64,000 nucleotides of DNA from Kineosporia rhizophila (GCF_021277265.1 NZ_JAJSOH010000001.1:62001-126000), one strand, 5' to 3'; shown: positions 49,898-58,304, counted from the stretch's first letter. Notes: generated by a model from the sequence alone, not told the origin. Numbers and translations: made by a program.

Positions 49898-50590
49898 ATG
49901 CCCACTGCACTGATCACGGGCGCCTCCAGCGGCCTCGGCCGGGCCCTGGCCACCGACCTGGCGCAGGACGGCTGGGACCTGGTGGTAGATGCCCGCGACG
50001 CCGACCGCCTGCACGCCGCCCTGGCCGGCCTGGGCCCGAAGGTGCACGCCGTTCCCGGCGACATCACCGATCCGAGTCACCGTCAGGCCCTGGCCGAGCA
50101 CGCCGCCGAGCTGGATCTGCTGGTCAACAACGCCGGTGGCCTGGGCCCCAGCCCACTCCCCCCGCTGTGCGAATTCCCGCTCGCAGCACTGGAAGACCTC
50201 TACCGCGTCAATGTCGTCGCCCCACTGGGCCTGATCCAGCTCACCCTGCCGGCCCTCAGCGCCCGCAACGGCACGATCGTCAACATCACGTCGGACGCGG
50301 CCAGCGCCGTCTACCCCGGCTGGGGTGGCTACGGCTCCTCGAAGGCCGCCTTGGAACAGATCGGCGCCGTACTGGGAGCCGAGAGCACAGGGGGCCTGCG
50401 GGTGTACTCGTTCGATCCTGGTGATCTTCGAACTCCCATGCACCAGGCAGCTTTTCTCGGCGAGGACATCTCCGACCGCCCGCTGCCCGAGACCGTCGTA
50501 CCGGCCTTCCGCCGGCTGATCGAGCGCCGCCCACCCAACGGCCGTTACACCGCGGCCGAACTGAAGAACCGCGAAGGAGCGCCCGCGTGA
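49898..50590 (+). CDS. Short-chain dehydrogenase/reductase, likely SoxR target
   Basis: 230 aa; ATG 49898 after AGGAG with 6-nt spacing. Classical SDR: TGASSGLGRALA (cofactor loop), LVNNAGG, catalytic Ser in NITSDAASA and YGSSK for Tyr/Lys. DAR after strand 2 (VVDARDAD) suggests NADP or NAD cannot be decided. Its stop overlaps the QueA-like gene start (GTGA), so the two are translated together. Divergent from soxR, which suggests a role in reducing redox-active compounds. Confidence 0.9.
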   Translation: MPTALITGASSGLGRALATDLAQDGWDLVVDARDADRLHAALAGLGPKVHAVPGDITDPSHRQALAEHAAELDLLVNNAGGLGPSPLPPLCEFPLAALEDLYRVNVVAPLGLIQLTLPALSARNGTIVNITSDAASAVYPGWGGYGSSKAALEQIGAVLGAESTGGLRVYSFDPGDLRTPMHQAAFLGEDISDRPLPETVVPAFRRLIERRPPNGRYTAAELKNREGAPA

Positions 50591-51648
50591 GCACAATGAT
50601 CCAGCCGTCGACCAGTTTCGAGCTTCCCGAGGGGTCCGAGGCCACCGAACCACCCGAGGCCCGCGGCCTGGCCCGGGACGGCGTCCGACTGCTGGTGGCC
50701 GGGCGGGACGAACTGCACGACACCCGTTTCCACCGGATCGGCGAACACCTCGACCCTGGCGACCTGCTGGTGGTGAACACCTCGGCAACCCGGGCCGCCG
50801 CGATCCCCGGTGAGCACACCCGGCTCGGCCGGGTGATCGTCCATTTCTCTCTCGAACTGCCCGACGGCTCCTGGGTGGTCGAAGTACGCACGTCGCCACA
50901 TGCGTCCAAAAGCATTCGTACCTGCGTGCCCCGCGACGAGATCCAGCTCGACGCCGGCCCGCTGCTGCACCTGTCCACCCCGCACGGGCGATCCGGCCAC
51001 CGCAGCGGCACCCGGCTCTGGCGCACCCGCCCGATCGACGCCCAGGCGCTGCAGAACGCTCCGGCTCAGCCCATCCGCTACGGCTACCTCGAGCGGCCCT
51101 GGCCCCTGGAGACCTACCAGACGGTCTTCGCCGACCCCCGGGACGTCGGGGCCAGTGCCGAGATGCCCAGCGCCGGGCGTCCGTTCAGTACCGATCTGGT
51201 GACCCGCCTGGTCTCCCAGGGCGTCCGCCTGGCCCCGATCACCCTGCACGCCGGGGTCTCCTCGCTGGAGACCGGCGAGGCTCCGCCCGCCGAACCGTAC
51301 CGGGTGCCGGAGTCGACCGCGGCCCTGGTGAACTGGACCCGCCGGACGGGTGGCCGGGTGATTGCAGTGGGTACCACCGTCACCCGGGCCCTGGAGTCGG
51401 CGGTCGGGCCCGACGGACGAGTACGGCCCGCCCGCGGCTGGACCGACCTGGTGATCTCCCGCGAGCACCCGGTGCGGGTGGTCGACGGTCTGGTCACCGG
51501 CTGGCACGACCCGCAGGCCACGCACCTGCTCATGCTCGAGGCGGTGGCCGGGGCCGACCTGGTCCGGCGGGCCTACCAGCAGGCGGTGAGCAGCGGCTAC
51601 CGGTGGCACGAGTTCGGCGACTCGTGCCTGTTCCTCCCCCAGGGGTGA
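50587..51648 (+). CDS. QueA-like S-adenosylmethionine:tRNA ribosyltransferase-isomerase
   Basis: 353 aa, GTG start overlapping the SDR stop. Family landmarks: GDLLVVNTSATRAAAIPG (compare DVLVFNDTRVIPARL), PDGSWVVEVRTSPHASK, PIRYGYLERPWPLETYQTVFA (the region of canonical R-Y-x-Y-G-D-x-x-x), PSAGRPFSTDLVTRL and PITLHAGVSSLE (canonical TLHVGAGTF). The protein is clearly a QueA-family member but several canonical residues are replaced. Bona fide QueA makes epoxyqueuosine in tRNA, yet no queC/D/E/F or tgt is in the window. Pairing with an SDR under SoxR suggests a different transfer reaction. Confidence 0.8.
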   Translation: MSTMIQPSTSFELPEGSEATEPPEARGLARDGVRLLVAGRDELHDTRFHRIGEHLDPGDLLVVNTSATRAAAIPGEHTRLGRVIVHFSLELPDGSWVVEVRTSPHASKSIRTCVPRDEIQLDAGPLLHLSTPHGRSGHRSGTRLWRTRPIDAQALQNAPAQPIRYGYLERPWPLETYQTVFADPRDVGASAEMPSAGRPFSTDLVTRLVSQGVRLAPITLHAGVSSLETGEAPPAEPYRVPESTAALVNWTRRTGGRVIAVGTTVTRALESAVGPDGRVRPARGWTDLVISREHPVRVVDGLVTGWHDPQATHLLMLEAVAGADLVRRAYQQAVSSGYRWHEFGDSCLFLPQG

Positions 51649-51765
51649 GAGGGCGGCCGTAGGCAATTCACCCTGTAGGCCATTCGGGTCCACGTCGATG
51701 CGGTGGGGAGTCGGGAAGCAGACCGCTTCCCCGGCGGAAACCGTCGTACGACCGAGGAGCCCACC

Positions 51766-52140
51766 ATGAGCAGCATCGTCGTTGTGGACGACGACTCCGA
51801 CATCCGGGGTCTGCTGGAATTCAAGCTGTCCGCGGCTGGTCACACGGTGACCGCCGAGGCCGACGGCGAGGCCGGACTGGCCGCCATCATGGACGTCCGC
51901 CCGGACGTCGTGGTGCTGGACTGGATGATGCCGCGGATGAGCGGCATCGAGGTCTGCCTGGAACTGCGCAAGGACCCGTCGATGGCCGACATCCCGGTGC
52001 TGTTCCTGACCGCCAAGGCCCAGGAGTCGGACGTCCAGCGCGGCTTCGCGGCCGGCGGCAACGACTACGTGATCAAACCTTTCAGCCCGCGCGAGCTTTC
52101 CAGCCGGATCGACGCGCTGTTGGCTCGGACACCACGATGA
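51766..52140 (+). CDS. Single-domain response regulator (CheY-like)
   Basis: 124 aa from ATG 51766, GAGGAG 7 nt before. One receiver domain: acidic pair in VVVDDDSD, phosphoacceptor Asp in VVVLDWMMPRMSG, switch Thr in LFLTAKAQ and Lys in VIKPFSP. No output domain, so it must act by binding a partner. It is the first gene of an operon with a HEAT-repeat protein (4-bp overlap) and a GT2 synthase, which makes the HEAT protein the first candidate partner. Confidence 0.93.
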   Translation: MSSIVVVDDDSDIRGLLEFKLSAAGHTVTAEADGEAGLAAIMDVRPDVVVLDWMMPRMSGIEVCLELRKDPSMADIPVLFLTAKAQESDVQRGFAAGGNDYVIKPFSPRELSSRIDALLARTPR

Positions 52141-53234
52141 GCACCGAGGCGATCCTCCTCGTCGCCGCCACCCTGAACCTGGCCCTGATCATCGGGCTGT
52201 CGGTCAGCACCGCCCTGCTGAAGGCCCGGCGCGAGCGCCGGGCCCGTCGGCACGAGGAGGAACTCGCCCTGCTGCGACCGGTGATGATGCGCTACCTGGC
52301 CACCTGGGAGGACGGGGACGCGCACGACCTGGCCGACATGCTGATCGGCTACCGCGGCGTGACCACCTCGTTCGAGGAACTGGTGGCCGGGCTGCTGCCC
52401 AAGCTGAGGGGGGCCGACCGCAGCATGCTGGTCGACATCCTGCGTCGGCGGGGCACCATCGAGGAGGCCCGCCAGGGCACGTTCTCCCGCCTGCCGGTGC
52501 ACCGCTACCGCGCGGTGGAACTGCTGGGCGCGGCCGGGGTGAGCGAGGGGATCCCGGAGGCCGGACGGCTGCTGGGCGACCGCAACACCGACGTCCGGCT
52601 CGCCGCGGTGCGCGCCCTGGGCCGGATCGGCACCGGGGAAGCGGCCACGGCGCTGCTGGAACACCTGGACTCGGAAGCAGTGCAGAAGTACCCGATCCCG
52701 CCGCACCCGGTCACCATGGCCCTGCTGCGGATCGGTACCGACGCGACCGAGCCGCTGACCCGGGCCCTGGAGGCCGACTCGGTGGAGGTCCGGACCATCT
52801 CGGCCGAGGTGCTCGGCGTGCTCGGCGTGTACCCCGCGGTCTCCGGACTGCAGGTGCGGATGCGGGTCGACCCGAGCGTCTCGGTCCGCCTGGGCGCCGC
52901 CCACGCCCTGGGCCGGCTGAGCATGCCCGGCTCGGTCGACGACCTGACCGCGATGCTGCGCACCGAGGAGGACGTCGAGGTCCTCGCGGCCGCCTGCACC
53001 GCCCTGGGCCGGATCGCCGATCCGGCCTCGATCCCCGACCTGGAGCAGGCCGTCGCCCACCCGCACCCCACCGTCCGGGTGGCCGCCGCGATGGCGCTGG
53101 CGGCCTTCGGGGACACCGGCCTGGACCGGCTGCGCCAGATCGCCCAGCAGGACGCCGAGGGCGGTGACGCGGCGAGGGAGGTCCTTGCCCGGAACTCGAT
53201 CGCGACGGACACCACGCCGTTGATCTCCTACTGA
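52137..53234 (+). CDS. Membrane-anchored HEAT-repeat protein in CheY-GT2 operon
   Basis: 365 aa. N-terminal membrane helix (ILLVAATLNLALIIGLSVSTAL), a basic segment (KARRERRARRHEEEL), then helical HEAT/PBS-lyase-like repeats over about residues 120-355: RNTDVRLAAVRALGRIGTGEAATALLEHL, PSVSVRLGAAHALGRLSMPGSVDDLTAML, and HPTVRVAAAMALAAFGDTG. Such repeats are protein-binding scaffolds. Starts at ATGA overlapping the receiver stop and lies 17 bp before the GT2 gene. A bridge between phosphorylated receiver and synthase is inferred. Confidence 0.88.
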   Translation: MSTEAILLVAATLNLALIIGLSVSTALLKARRERRARRHEEELALLRPVMMRYLATWEDGDAHDLADMLIGYRGVTTSFEELVAGLLPKLRGADRSMLVDILRRRGTIEEARQGTFSRLPVHRYRAVELLGAAGVSEGIPEAGRLLGDRNTDVRLAAVRALGRIGTGEAATALLEHLDSEAVQKYPIPPHPVTMALLRIGTDATEPLTRALEADSVEVRTISAEVLGVLGVYPAVSGLQVRMRVDPSVSVRLGAAHALGRLSMPGSVDDLTAMLRTEEDVEVLAAACTALGRIADPASIPDLEQAVAHPHPTVRVAAAMALAAFGDTGLDRLRQIAQQDAEGGDAAREVLARNSIATDTTPLISY

Positions 53235-53251
53235 GGGGGACTGGCCGAACC

Positions 53252-54688
53252 ATGAGAGATTTCCTCGAATCCGCGGTGATCGGATTCAACTCGTTCGTGA
53301 TCATCTACTTCCTGGCCCTGAACTCGCTGTACCTGGTGATCGTCCTGATCGCCGCGAGGGCCCAGCGGCGGGCCCAGCGGATGTCGTCGGAGACGGCGCT
53401 GGAGGACCTGTTCGCCAACCCCCTGACCCCCGGCGTCTCGGTCCTCGTCCCCGCGTACAACGAGGAACCGAGCATCGTCTCGAGCGTGCACTCGATCCTG
53501 GACCTGCGTTACCCGCAGCTGGAGGTGGTGATCGTCGACGACGGTTCCACCGACGGCACGTTCGACGTGCTGCAGCAGGAGTTCGAGCTGCAGCCGAGCA
53601 CCCGCGTGGCGGCCGGCGTGGTGGAGACGGTGGGCACGGTGAACTCCGTGCACATCTCCCGCGACGGTCAGATCGTGGTGATCCGCAAGGAGAACGCCCG
53701 GCGCCGCGGCGACGCCCTGAACGTGGCCCTGGAGTACTCCCGCTATCCGCTGGTCTGCATGATCGACGCGGACTCGGTGCTGGAGAAGGACGCCCTGATG
53801 CACGTGGTGCGGCCGTTCGTCGACGACCCGGAGCGGGTCGCCGCCTCGGGCGGGGCGATCCGGCCGATCAACGGCTGCCCGACCGAGCGCGGGATGATCC
53901 TGGAGAAGCGCCTGCCCAAGGCCTGGGCGCCGCGGATCCAGGTGGTGGAGTACCTGCGCTCGTTCCTGCTCGGCCGGGTCGGCTGGTCGGCGTTCAACGG
54001 CCTGATGATCATCTCCGGCGCGTTCGGCCTGTTCCGCCGGGACCTGGTGCAGCAGATCGGCGGCCTGACCGCGGACTCGCTGGCCGAGGACGCGGACCTG
54101 GTCAACAGCCTGCACCACCGGCTGCGCAAGGAGAAGCAGGACTACCGCATCGTCTTCGTGCCGCACCCGGTGTGCTGGACCGAGGTGCCGGAGAACCTGA
54201 AGATCCTGAGCCGGCAGCGCCGTCGCTGGTCGCACGGGCTGATGGAGGTGCTGTGGCGCTTCCGGGCGATGATCGCCAACCCGCGCTACGGCCGGATGGG
54301 CATGCTGGTACTGCCCTACTACGTGGTCTTCGAGCTGCTCACCCCGATCGTCGAGATCATGGGCCTGATCTGCCTGCCCCTGGGGCTGGCCTTCGGCATC
54401 CTGAACTGGCAGGCGGCGGTGCTCTACGCCCTGGTGGCGATCGGCTACGGGATCCTGTTGTCGGTGGTCGCGATCGCGGTGGACGACGTGTCGTACAAGA
54501 CCTACCGGCGCTGGAAGGACCTGGGCATCCTGCTGGTGGCCGCGTTCCTGGAGAACTTCGGTTTCCGCCAGCTGCACGCCTTCTGGCGGCTGCGGGGTCT
54601 GTGGTCGGGCCTGCGCGGTTCTAACGCGGCCTGGGGAGAGATGCCCCGGGTCGGCTTCAAGGACACCTCCGGGGCCGCTGCGGGCTGA
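53252..54688 (+). CDS. Membrane GT2 polysaccharide synthase (PgaC/NodC/BcsA-like)
   Basis: 478 aa. One N-terminal helix (FVIIYFLALNSLYLVIVLIA), then a GT-A domain with SVLVPAYNEEPSI, IVDDGSTDGT, MIDADSVLEKDAL (DxD), LAEDADLVNSLHHR (ED) and RQRRRW (QxxRW), the full set for a processive beta-glycosyltransferase. C-terminal helices: MLVLPYYVVFELLTPIVEIMG, LICLPLGLAFGILN and AVLYALVAIGYGILLSVVAI. Candidate products: poly-GlcNAc, hyaluronan-like or cellulose-like polymer. No deacetylase or export genes are adjacent. The operon's receiver and HEAT protein imply post-translational control. Confidence 0.93.
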   Translation: MRDFLESAVIGFNSFVIIYFLALNSLYLVIVLIAARAQRRAQRMSSETALEDLFANPLTPGVSVLVPAYNEEPSIVSSVHSILDLRYPQLEVVIVDDGSTDGTFDVLQQEFELQPSTRVAAGVVETVGTVNSVHISRDGQIVVIRKENARRRGDALNVALEYSRYPLVCMIDADSVLEKDALMHVVRPFVDDPERVAASGGAIRPINGCPTERGMILEKRLPKAWAPRIQVVEYLRSFLLGRVGWSAFNGLMIISGAFGLFRRDLVQQIGGLTADSLAEDADLVNSLHHRLRKEKQDYRIVFVPHPVCWTEVPENLKILSRQRRRWSHGLMEVLWRFRAMIANPRYGRMGMLVLPYYVVFELLTPIVEIMGLICLPLGLAFGILNWQAAVLYALVAIGYGILLSVVAIAVDDVSYKTYRRWKDLGILLVAAFLENFGFRQLHAFWRLRGLWSGLRGSNAAWGEMPRVGFKDTSGAAAG

Positions 54689-54759
54689 TCGCGACAGGGC
54701 TTTCGGTTGACGCGGCTGACAGTTCAAGGGGCCTCCAGCCAACGGGGCTTCGAACAGAG

Positions 54760-54794
54760 GACGTCGGTGAGCACCTCAGGTGCCCACCGACGTC
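54760..54794 (+). terminator. Intrinsic terminator of the CheY-HEAT-GT2 operon
   Basis: GACGTCGGTG (54760-54769) pairs with CACCGACGTC (54785-54794), with an inner GCACCT/AGGTGC stem and an A-C mismatch. TTTCGTTG follows. Confidence 0.82.
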
Positions 54795-54843
54795 TTTCGT
54801 TGTGGGTGGGGTTGGGCCAGGCGCGCCGGCGCCCACCCACGTC

Positions 54844-54882
54844 ACTAGTTTTATTCTCGACTAGTCGTGTACTGTGACTAAT
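54844..54882 (+). promoter_or_regulatory. Repeated ACTAGT motifs, likely PadR operator/promoter
   Basis: ACTAGT at 54844 and 54860 (in the palindrome CGACTAGTCG) and ACTAAT at 54877, spaced 16-17 bp, in an AT-richer patch. TAGTC (54862-54866) and GACTA (54876-54880) form a further inverted pair around TGTACTG. Confidence 0.55.
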
Positions 54883-54916
54883 CAAGGAACGGGTTAGAGC
54901 ACAGGGAGTGCGTTCG

Positions 54917-55261
54917 ATGGGGCGGGAACCGGGTGCGACATGGCGGAAAGCCGCCCTGGAACTGGCGATCCTGGCGGTTCTGACCCAGGGCGAGGGGCAC
55001 GGTTACGCCCTGGCCCAGCGGCTGAGTGAGCTCGGCCTGGGGCAGATCAAGGGCGGCGCCCTCTACCCGGTGCTGAACCGGCTCGAGAGCGAGGGGTACG
55101 TCGAGGCGAGCTGGCAGGCCGGTGAGGGCGGTCCCGGCCGCAAGGTCTACGCGCTCACTGCCGACGGCCGCCGGAAGCTGACCGAGGAAAGGCAGCAGTG
55201 GCGCGACTTCTCGACCGCGCTGGACACGATGCTGAGCGATCTCGCCCAGGAGGGGCTGTGA
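54917..55261 (+). CDS. PadR-family transcriptional regulator
   Basis: 114 aa from ATG 54917 (GGGAG 8 nt upstream); GTG 54908 overlaps that site. PadR winged helix: RKAALELAILAVLTQGEGHGYALAQRLSELG, then GGALYPVLNRLESEGYVEASW and PGRKVYALTADGRRKL (wing), ending in a short dimerisation helix. Its stop overlaps the next gene by 4 bp (GTGA). PadR regulators in this setting usually repress their own two-gene operon. Confidence 0.92.
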   Translation: MGREPGATWRKAALELAILAVLTQGEGHGYALAQRLSELGLGQIKGGALYPVLNRLESEGYVEASWQAGEGGPGRKVYALTADGRRKLTEERQQWRDFSTALDTMLSDLAQEGL

Positions 55262-56271
55262 CGAGTTTCCGGAAATGGCAGAGCGAGGCCAGGTCGGCAC
55301 TCCTGAACCGAGGGGTCGACGGGGACACCGTGCAGCACCTGCTGGACGAGGCCCGGGAGCACCATCGCACCAGCGGGACAGACCCGGCCGAGGCCTTGGG
55401 CACTCCGGCCGAGTTCGCTGCGTCGGTGGCCGCCGAGCAGGACGACTCACAGGTCGGACGGGTCGACACCCAGGGCCTGACCGTGGCCGAGTACCTCTGC
55501 GGCAGCGGGCTTCTCCTGGTGGTGGTGACGTTCGTGATCGCGGCGGTGCGAACCGTTCTGGGCCCGACGCCGCAGTTCCGGGTGTCCATTGCCGGTCTGG
55601 CGGGAACGGCTTCGTTCGTCCTGGCGTGGCTCGCCATCACCATCGGGGCCGACGCGCTCCGGGCTGCCGGACGTCCTCGGCTGGCCCCCTGGAGTTTCGT
55701 TGCGGCGGTGGCCCTGGTTCCGGTGACGGTTCTCGCGGCAACAGCACTTCCGCAGGACGAATGGTTCACGCTGTCGGCGCCGGTCATCCTGGTGGGGCTG
55801 TTCCTGATGGCCGCGGCCATGACCATCCCGCTGGGGCGAAACCTGCGCTCCGGAAGGGCAGATCCGGATCCGGCCGAGCCCGAGGCCTGGTTCTCTCGGC
55901 TGGAGGGGCTGCTGGTGGGCCGCCACGACCTGCCCAAGGCCCGAGCGGCGGAACTGGTGGCCGAGGCCCGCAACCACGCCGCCAGCAGCGATGCCGATCC
56001 CCGCTCCGAGTTCGGCGCACTGAACGCGTATGCGCAGCGTCTGGCCGAGAGTCTTCCCGACCGGCGACTGCCCTGGTGGCGGCGGCCGGAGCCGAGAGTC
56101 TGGTACTACCTCGTGCTCACGCTCATCTTCGTGGCCATCTCCGCGAACGCCTGGGTGCACTCGGAGGGCTGGAACACTGTCTGGCCCGTCCTGCTCGCGG
56201 TCGGCAACGCCGTCGCTGCCCTGAGAACCTACCGGCGCACGGGCAGACGCACCGTGACCGTGCTGCCCTGA
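55258..56271 (+). CDS. Membrane protein with duplicated HAAS-like cytoplasmic domain, PadR partner
   Basis: 337 aa, GTG start overlapping the padR stop. Pattern: cytoplasmic HAAS-like helical domain (FRKWQSEARSALLNRGVDG... then GTPAEFAASVAAEQ), four membrane helices (LLLVVVTFVIAAV, GTASFVLAWLAITIG, SFVAAVALVPVTVLA, VILVGLFLMAAAMTI), a second similar helical domain (WFSRLEGLLVGRHDLP... then FGALNAYAQRLAESL) and two more helices. Such proteins are common PadR partners and are often anti-sigma or envelope-stress-like, but no function is established. Its 3' end overlaps the converging kinase gene by 43 bp. Confidence 0.82.
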   Translation: MTSFRKWQSEARSALLNRGVDGDTVQHLLDEAREHHRTSGTDPAEALGTPAEFAASVAAEQDDSQVGRVDTQGLTVAEYLCGSGLLLVVVTFVIAAVRTVLGPTPQFRVSIAGLAGTASFVLAWLAITIGADALRAAGRPRLAPWSFVAAVALVPVTVLAATALPQDEWFTLSAPVILVGLFLMAAAMTIPLGRNLRSGRADPDPAEPEAWFSRLEGLLVGRHDLPKARAAELVAEARNHAASSDADPRSEFGALNAYAQRLAESLPDRRLPWWRRPEPRVWYYLVLTLIFVAISANAWVHSEGWNTVWPVLLAVGNAVAALRTYRRTGRRTVTVLP

Positions 56272-57725
56272 CCCAGCACCGAGTCCATCGTGACGCTGCC
56301 GCCGTGGTTCTCGACGATCTCGCGGACCACGGCCAGCCCCAGTCCGGTGCCCGGGATCTTGTGCGCGGCATCGCTGGCCGAGCGGAAGAAACGGTTGAAC
56401 AGCTTGGGCAGTTCCTCTGCGGAAACGCCCAGGCCGCTGTCGATCACCCGGATCACCACCTGCTGGTCGGACGCCTCACCCTCCACCGTGCCCCGCACGA
56501 TCACCCTGCCACCCTCGTTCGAGAACTTGACGGCGTTGCTCAGCAGGTTCAGCAGCACTCGTTCCAGCTGGCCCCGGTCACCCAGAACCGGTAGTTCACC
56601 GTCCATCTCGAGCTTCAGGCTGACATTGGCCGTCTCGGCGCTGGGTTTCAGCACCAGCAGCGCCCCCTCGGACAGGTCGGCCAGGTCGACCTCCACGGCC
56701 TCGTGGGTCAGCGTGCGTGAGTCGATCTTCGACAGCAGCAGCAGGTCCTCGACCAGGTTCAGCAGCCGGCGGGCGTTGCGGTCGATGATGTCGAGCATCT
56801 TGGTGGTCTGGCTGTCGGCCCCCTCGGCCTCGTCCAGCAGCAGCTCGGCGTAGCCGCGGATGCTGGTCAGCGGGGTGCGCAGCTCGTGGCTGACCGACGC
56901 GACGAACTCGGTCTTCAGCCGGTCCACCTCGCGCAGCTCGGCGTTGGCCACGTCGAGTTCCTGGTTCCGGGCCTCCAGTTCGGTGCGGGCCCGGCGCAGG
57001 TCGGCCTCGACGCGTTTCTGCTCGGTGATGTCGACCAGGATCGACCCGACCGCGAACACCGTGTCGGTGCCGTCGCGCACCGGGTAGCGCACGGCGTGGA
57101 ACGTGCGCTGCTCACCGTCGATCGCGAACAGTTCCTGGCGCTGCACCACCTCGGCCCCCGCGGTGCGGATCGGCGCGGCGCTGGCCAGGGGCGGGTGGTC
57201 GGTGGAGAGCTGGTTGTACAGGTCGTTGCTGACCATCGTGCGGCCGCTCAGGTTCTGCACGCTGATCGCCGCGACCGAGTGCTCCACCAGGCCGAGCAGG
57301 ATGTTCATGGTCTCGTCGCGGCGCTGCTCGGCCAGCCGGGCCACCCGGTCCAGTTCCCGCCGGGCCAGGGCGTGGTCGATCGCCGGGCCCAGCCGCGACA
57401 GCCGGTCCTTCAGCAGGTAGTCGGCCGCCCCCAGGCGCAGCGAGTTCACGCAGGTCGCCTCGTCCATCGTGCCGGAGACCACGATCAGCGGCAGGTCCGG
57501 CTGCTTGGCCTGCAGAATCGCCAGCGCGTCGGGCGCGGTCATCGTGGGCAGCGTGTAGTCGCAGATCACGACCTCGGGCTCGTCGTCGAGCGCGCGCAGG
57601 AACTTGCCCGCCGTGTCCACGATCGTCGCCACCGGTTCGTACCCGGCCCGCCGCACCTCGGTCAGGATCAGCTCGGCGTCCGGCGGGAAGTCCTCAGCGA
57701 CCAGCAGGCGCAGTGGTGTTGGCAC
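56229..57725 (-). CDS. Soluble REC-PAS-histidine kinase, paralogue
   Basis: 498 aa, GTG start with GGAG 7 nt upstream. Receiver (residues 1-125): LLVAEDFPPDAEL, Asp in VVICDYTLPTM, then a linker ending in LLKDRLSRLGPAIDHAL; PAS-like segment about 150-245 (AAISVQNLSGRTMVSND); His box SVSHELRTPLTSIRGY; ATPase LLSNAVKFSNEGG, DSGLGVS and GTGLGLAVVREIV. No helices, hence cytoplasmic. It starts 32 bp inside the end of the receiver gene before it, a tight overlap that links their translation. Likely controls or is controlled by that receiver. Confidence 0.92.
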   Translation of the reverse strand: MPTPLRLLVAEDFPPDAELILTEVRRAGYEPVATIVDTAGKFLRALDDEPEVVICDYTLPTMTAPDALAILQAKQPDLPLIVVSGTMDEATCVNSLRLGAADYLLKDRLSRLGPAIDHALARRELDRVARLAEQRRDETMNILLGLVEHSVAAISVQNLSGRTMVSNDLYNQLSTDHPPLASAAPIRTAGAEVVQRQELFAIDGEQRTFHAVRYPVRDGTDTVFAVGSILVDITEQKRVEADLRRARTELEARNQELDVANAELREVDRLKTEFVASVSHELRTPLTSIRGYAELLLDEAEGADSQTTKMLDIIDRNARRLLNLVEDLLLLSKIDSRTLTHEAVEVDLADLSEGALLVLKPSAETANVSLKLEMDGELPVLGDRGQLERVLLNLLSNAVKFSNEGGRVIVRGTVEGEASDQQVVIRVIDSGLGVSAEELPKLFNRFFRSASDAAHKIPGTGLGLAVVREIVENHGGSVTMDSVLGQGSTVTVRLPVRR

Positions 57726-58182
57726 GTGGGTACTCCGTGGGGGTTCGGTTCAGGGCGACCCAGTAGCGTCCGACGTCCGCGATCGACCGGAAGTACTCGT
57801 CCATGTCGACGGGCTTGACGACATAGCTGTTGGCGCCGAGGGCGTAGCAGGACGCGATGTCCCGTTCCTCCGCCGAGGAGGTCAGCATCACCACCGGGAC
57901 CACCACCAGGTTCGGCGTGGAGCGCAGTTCCCGCAGCGTCTCGATCCCGGTCATCCGGGGCATCTTCACGTCCAGGAAGACCGCCCGGGGCAGGTCGGCC
58001 GGGTCAGCGTCGGCCCAGCGGCCCCGGCAGGTCAGCCGGTCCATCGCCTCCAGGCCGTCCCGGGCCTCCTCGATCCGCCCCCGGAACTTGTTGCGCCGCA
58101 GCGTGTGCTGCAGCAGCTCGCGGTCCTCCGCGGAATCGTCGACCAGCAGGATCCAGTCCTGCTGGCTCGCCACCTCGTTCAT
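57694..58182 (-). CDS. Single-domain response regulator (Rcp1-like)
   Basis: 162 aa, ATG 58182. Receiver of the larger Rcp1 type: ILLVDDSAEDRELLQHTL, phosphoacceptor Asp in AVFLDVKMPRMTG, VMLTSSAEERD and VVKPVDMDEYF. The loop RGRWADADPADLP before the Asp strand is typical of bacteriophytochrome-type receivers. No output domain. The 3' end overlaps the kinase gene by 32 bp. Confidence 0.92.
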   Translation of the reverse strand: MNEVASQQDWILLVDDSAEDRELLQHTLRRNKFRGRIEEARDGLEAMDRLTCRGRWADADPADLPRAVFLDVKMPRMTGIETLRELRSTPNLVVVPVVMLTSSAEERDIASCYALGANSYVVKPVDMDEYFRSIADVGRYWVALNRTPTEYPRANTTAPAGR

Positions 58183-58304
58183 CGTGCTGCCCCCCGCTCG
58201 AACCCGAGTCGTCCCTCACAGCACGAGCCGGACCGGCCGTCCCCGCCGGCCTGGTTCGGGCAGCGCCCTCTGCTGGGCCGCCCGGCGAGAATGCTCCCAG
58301 ATGA

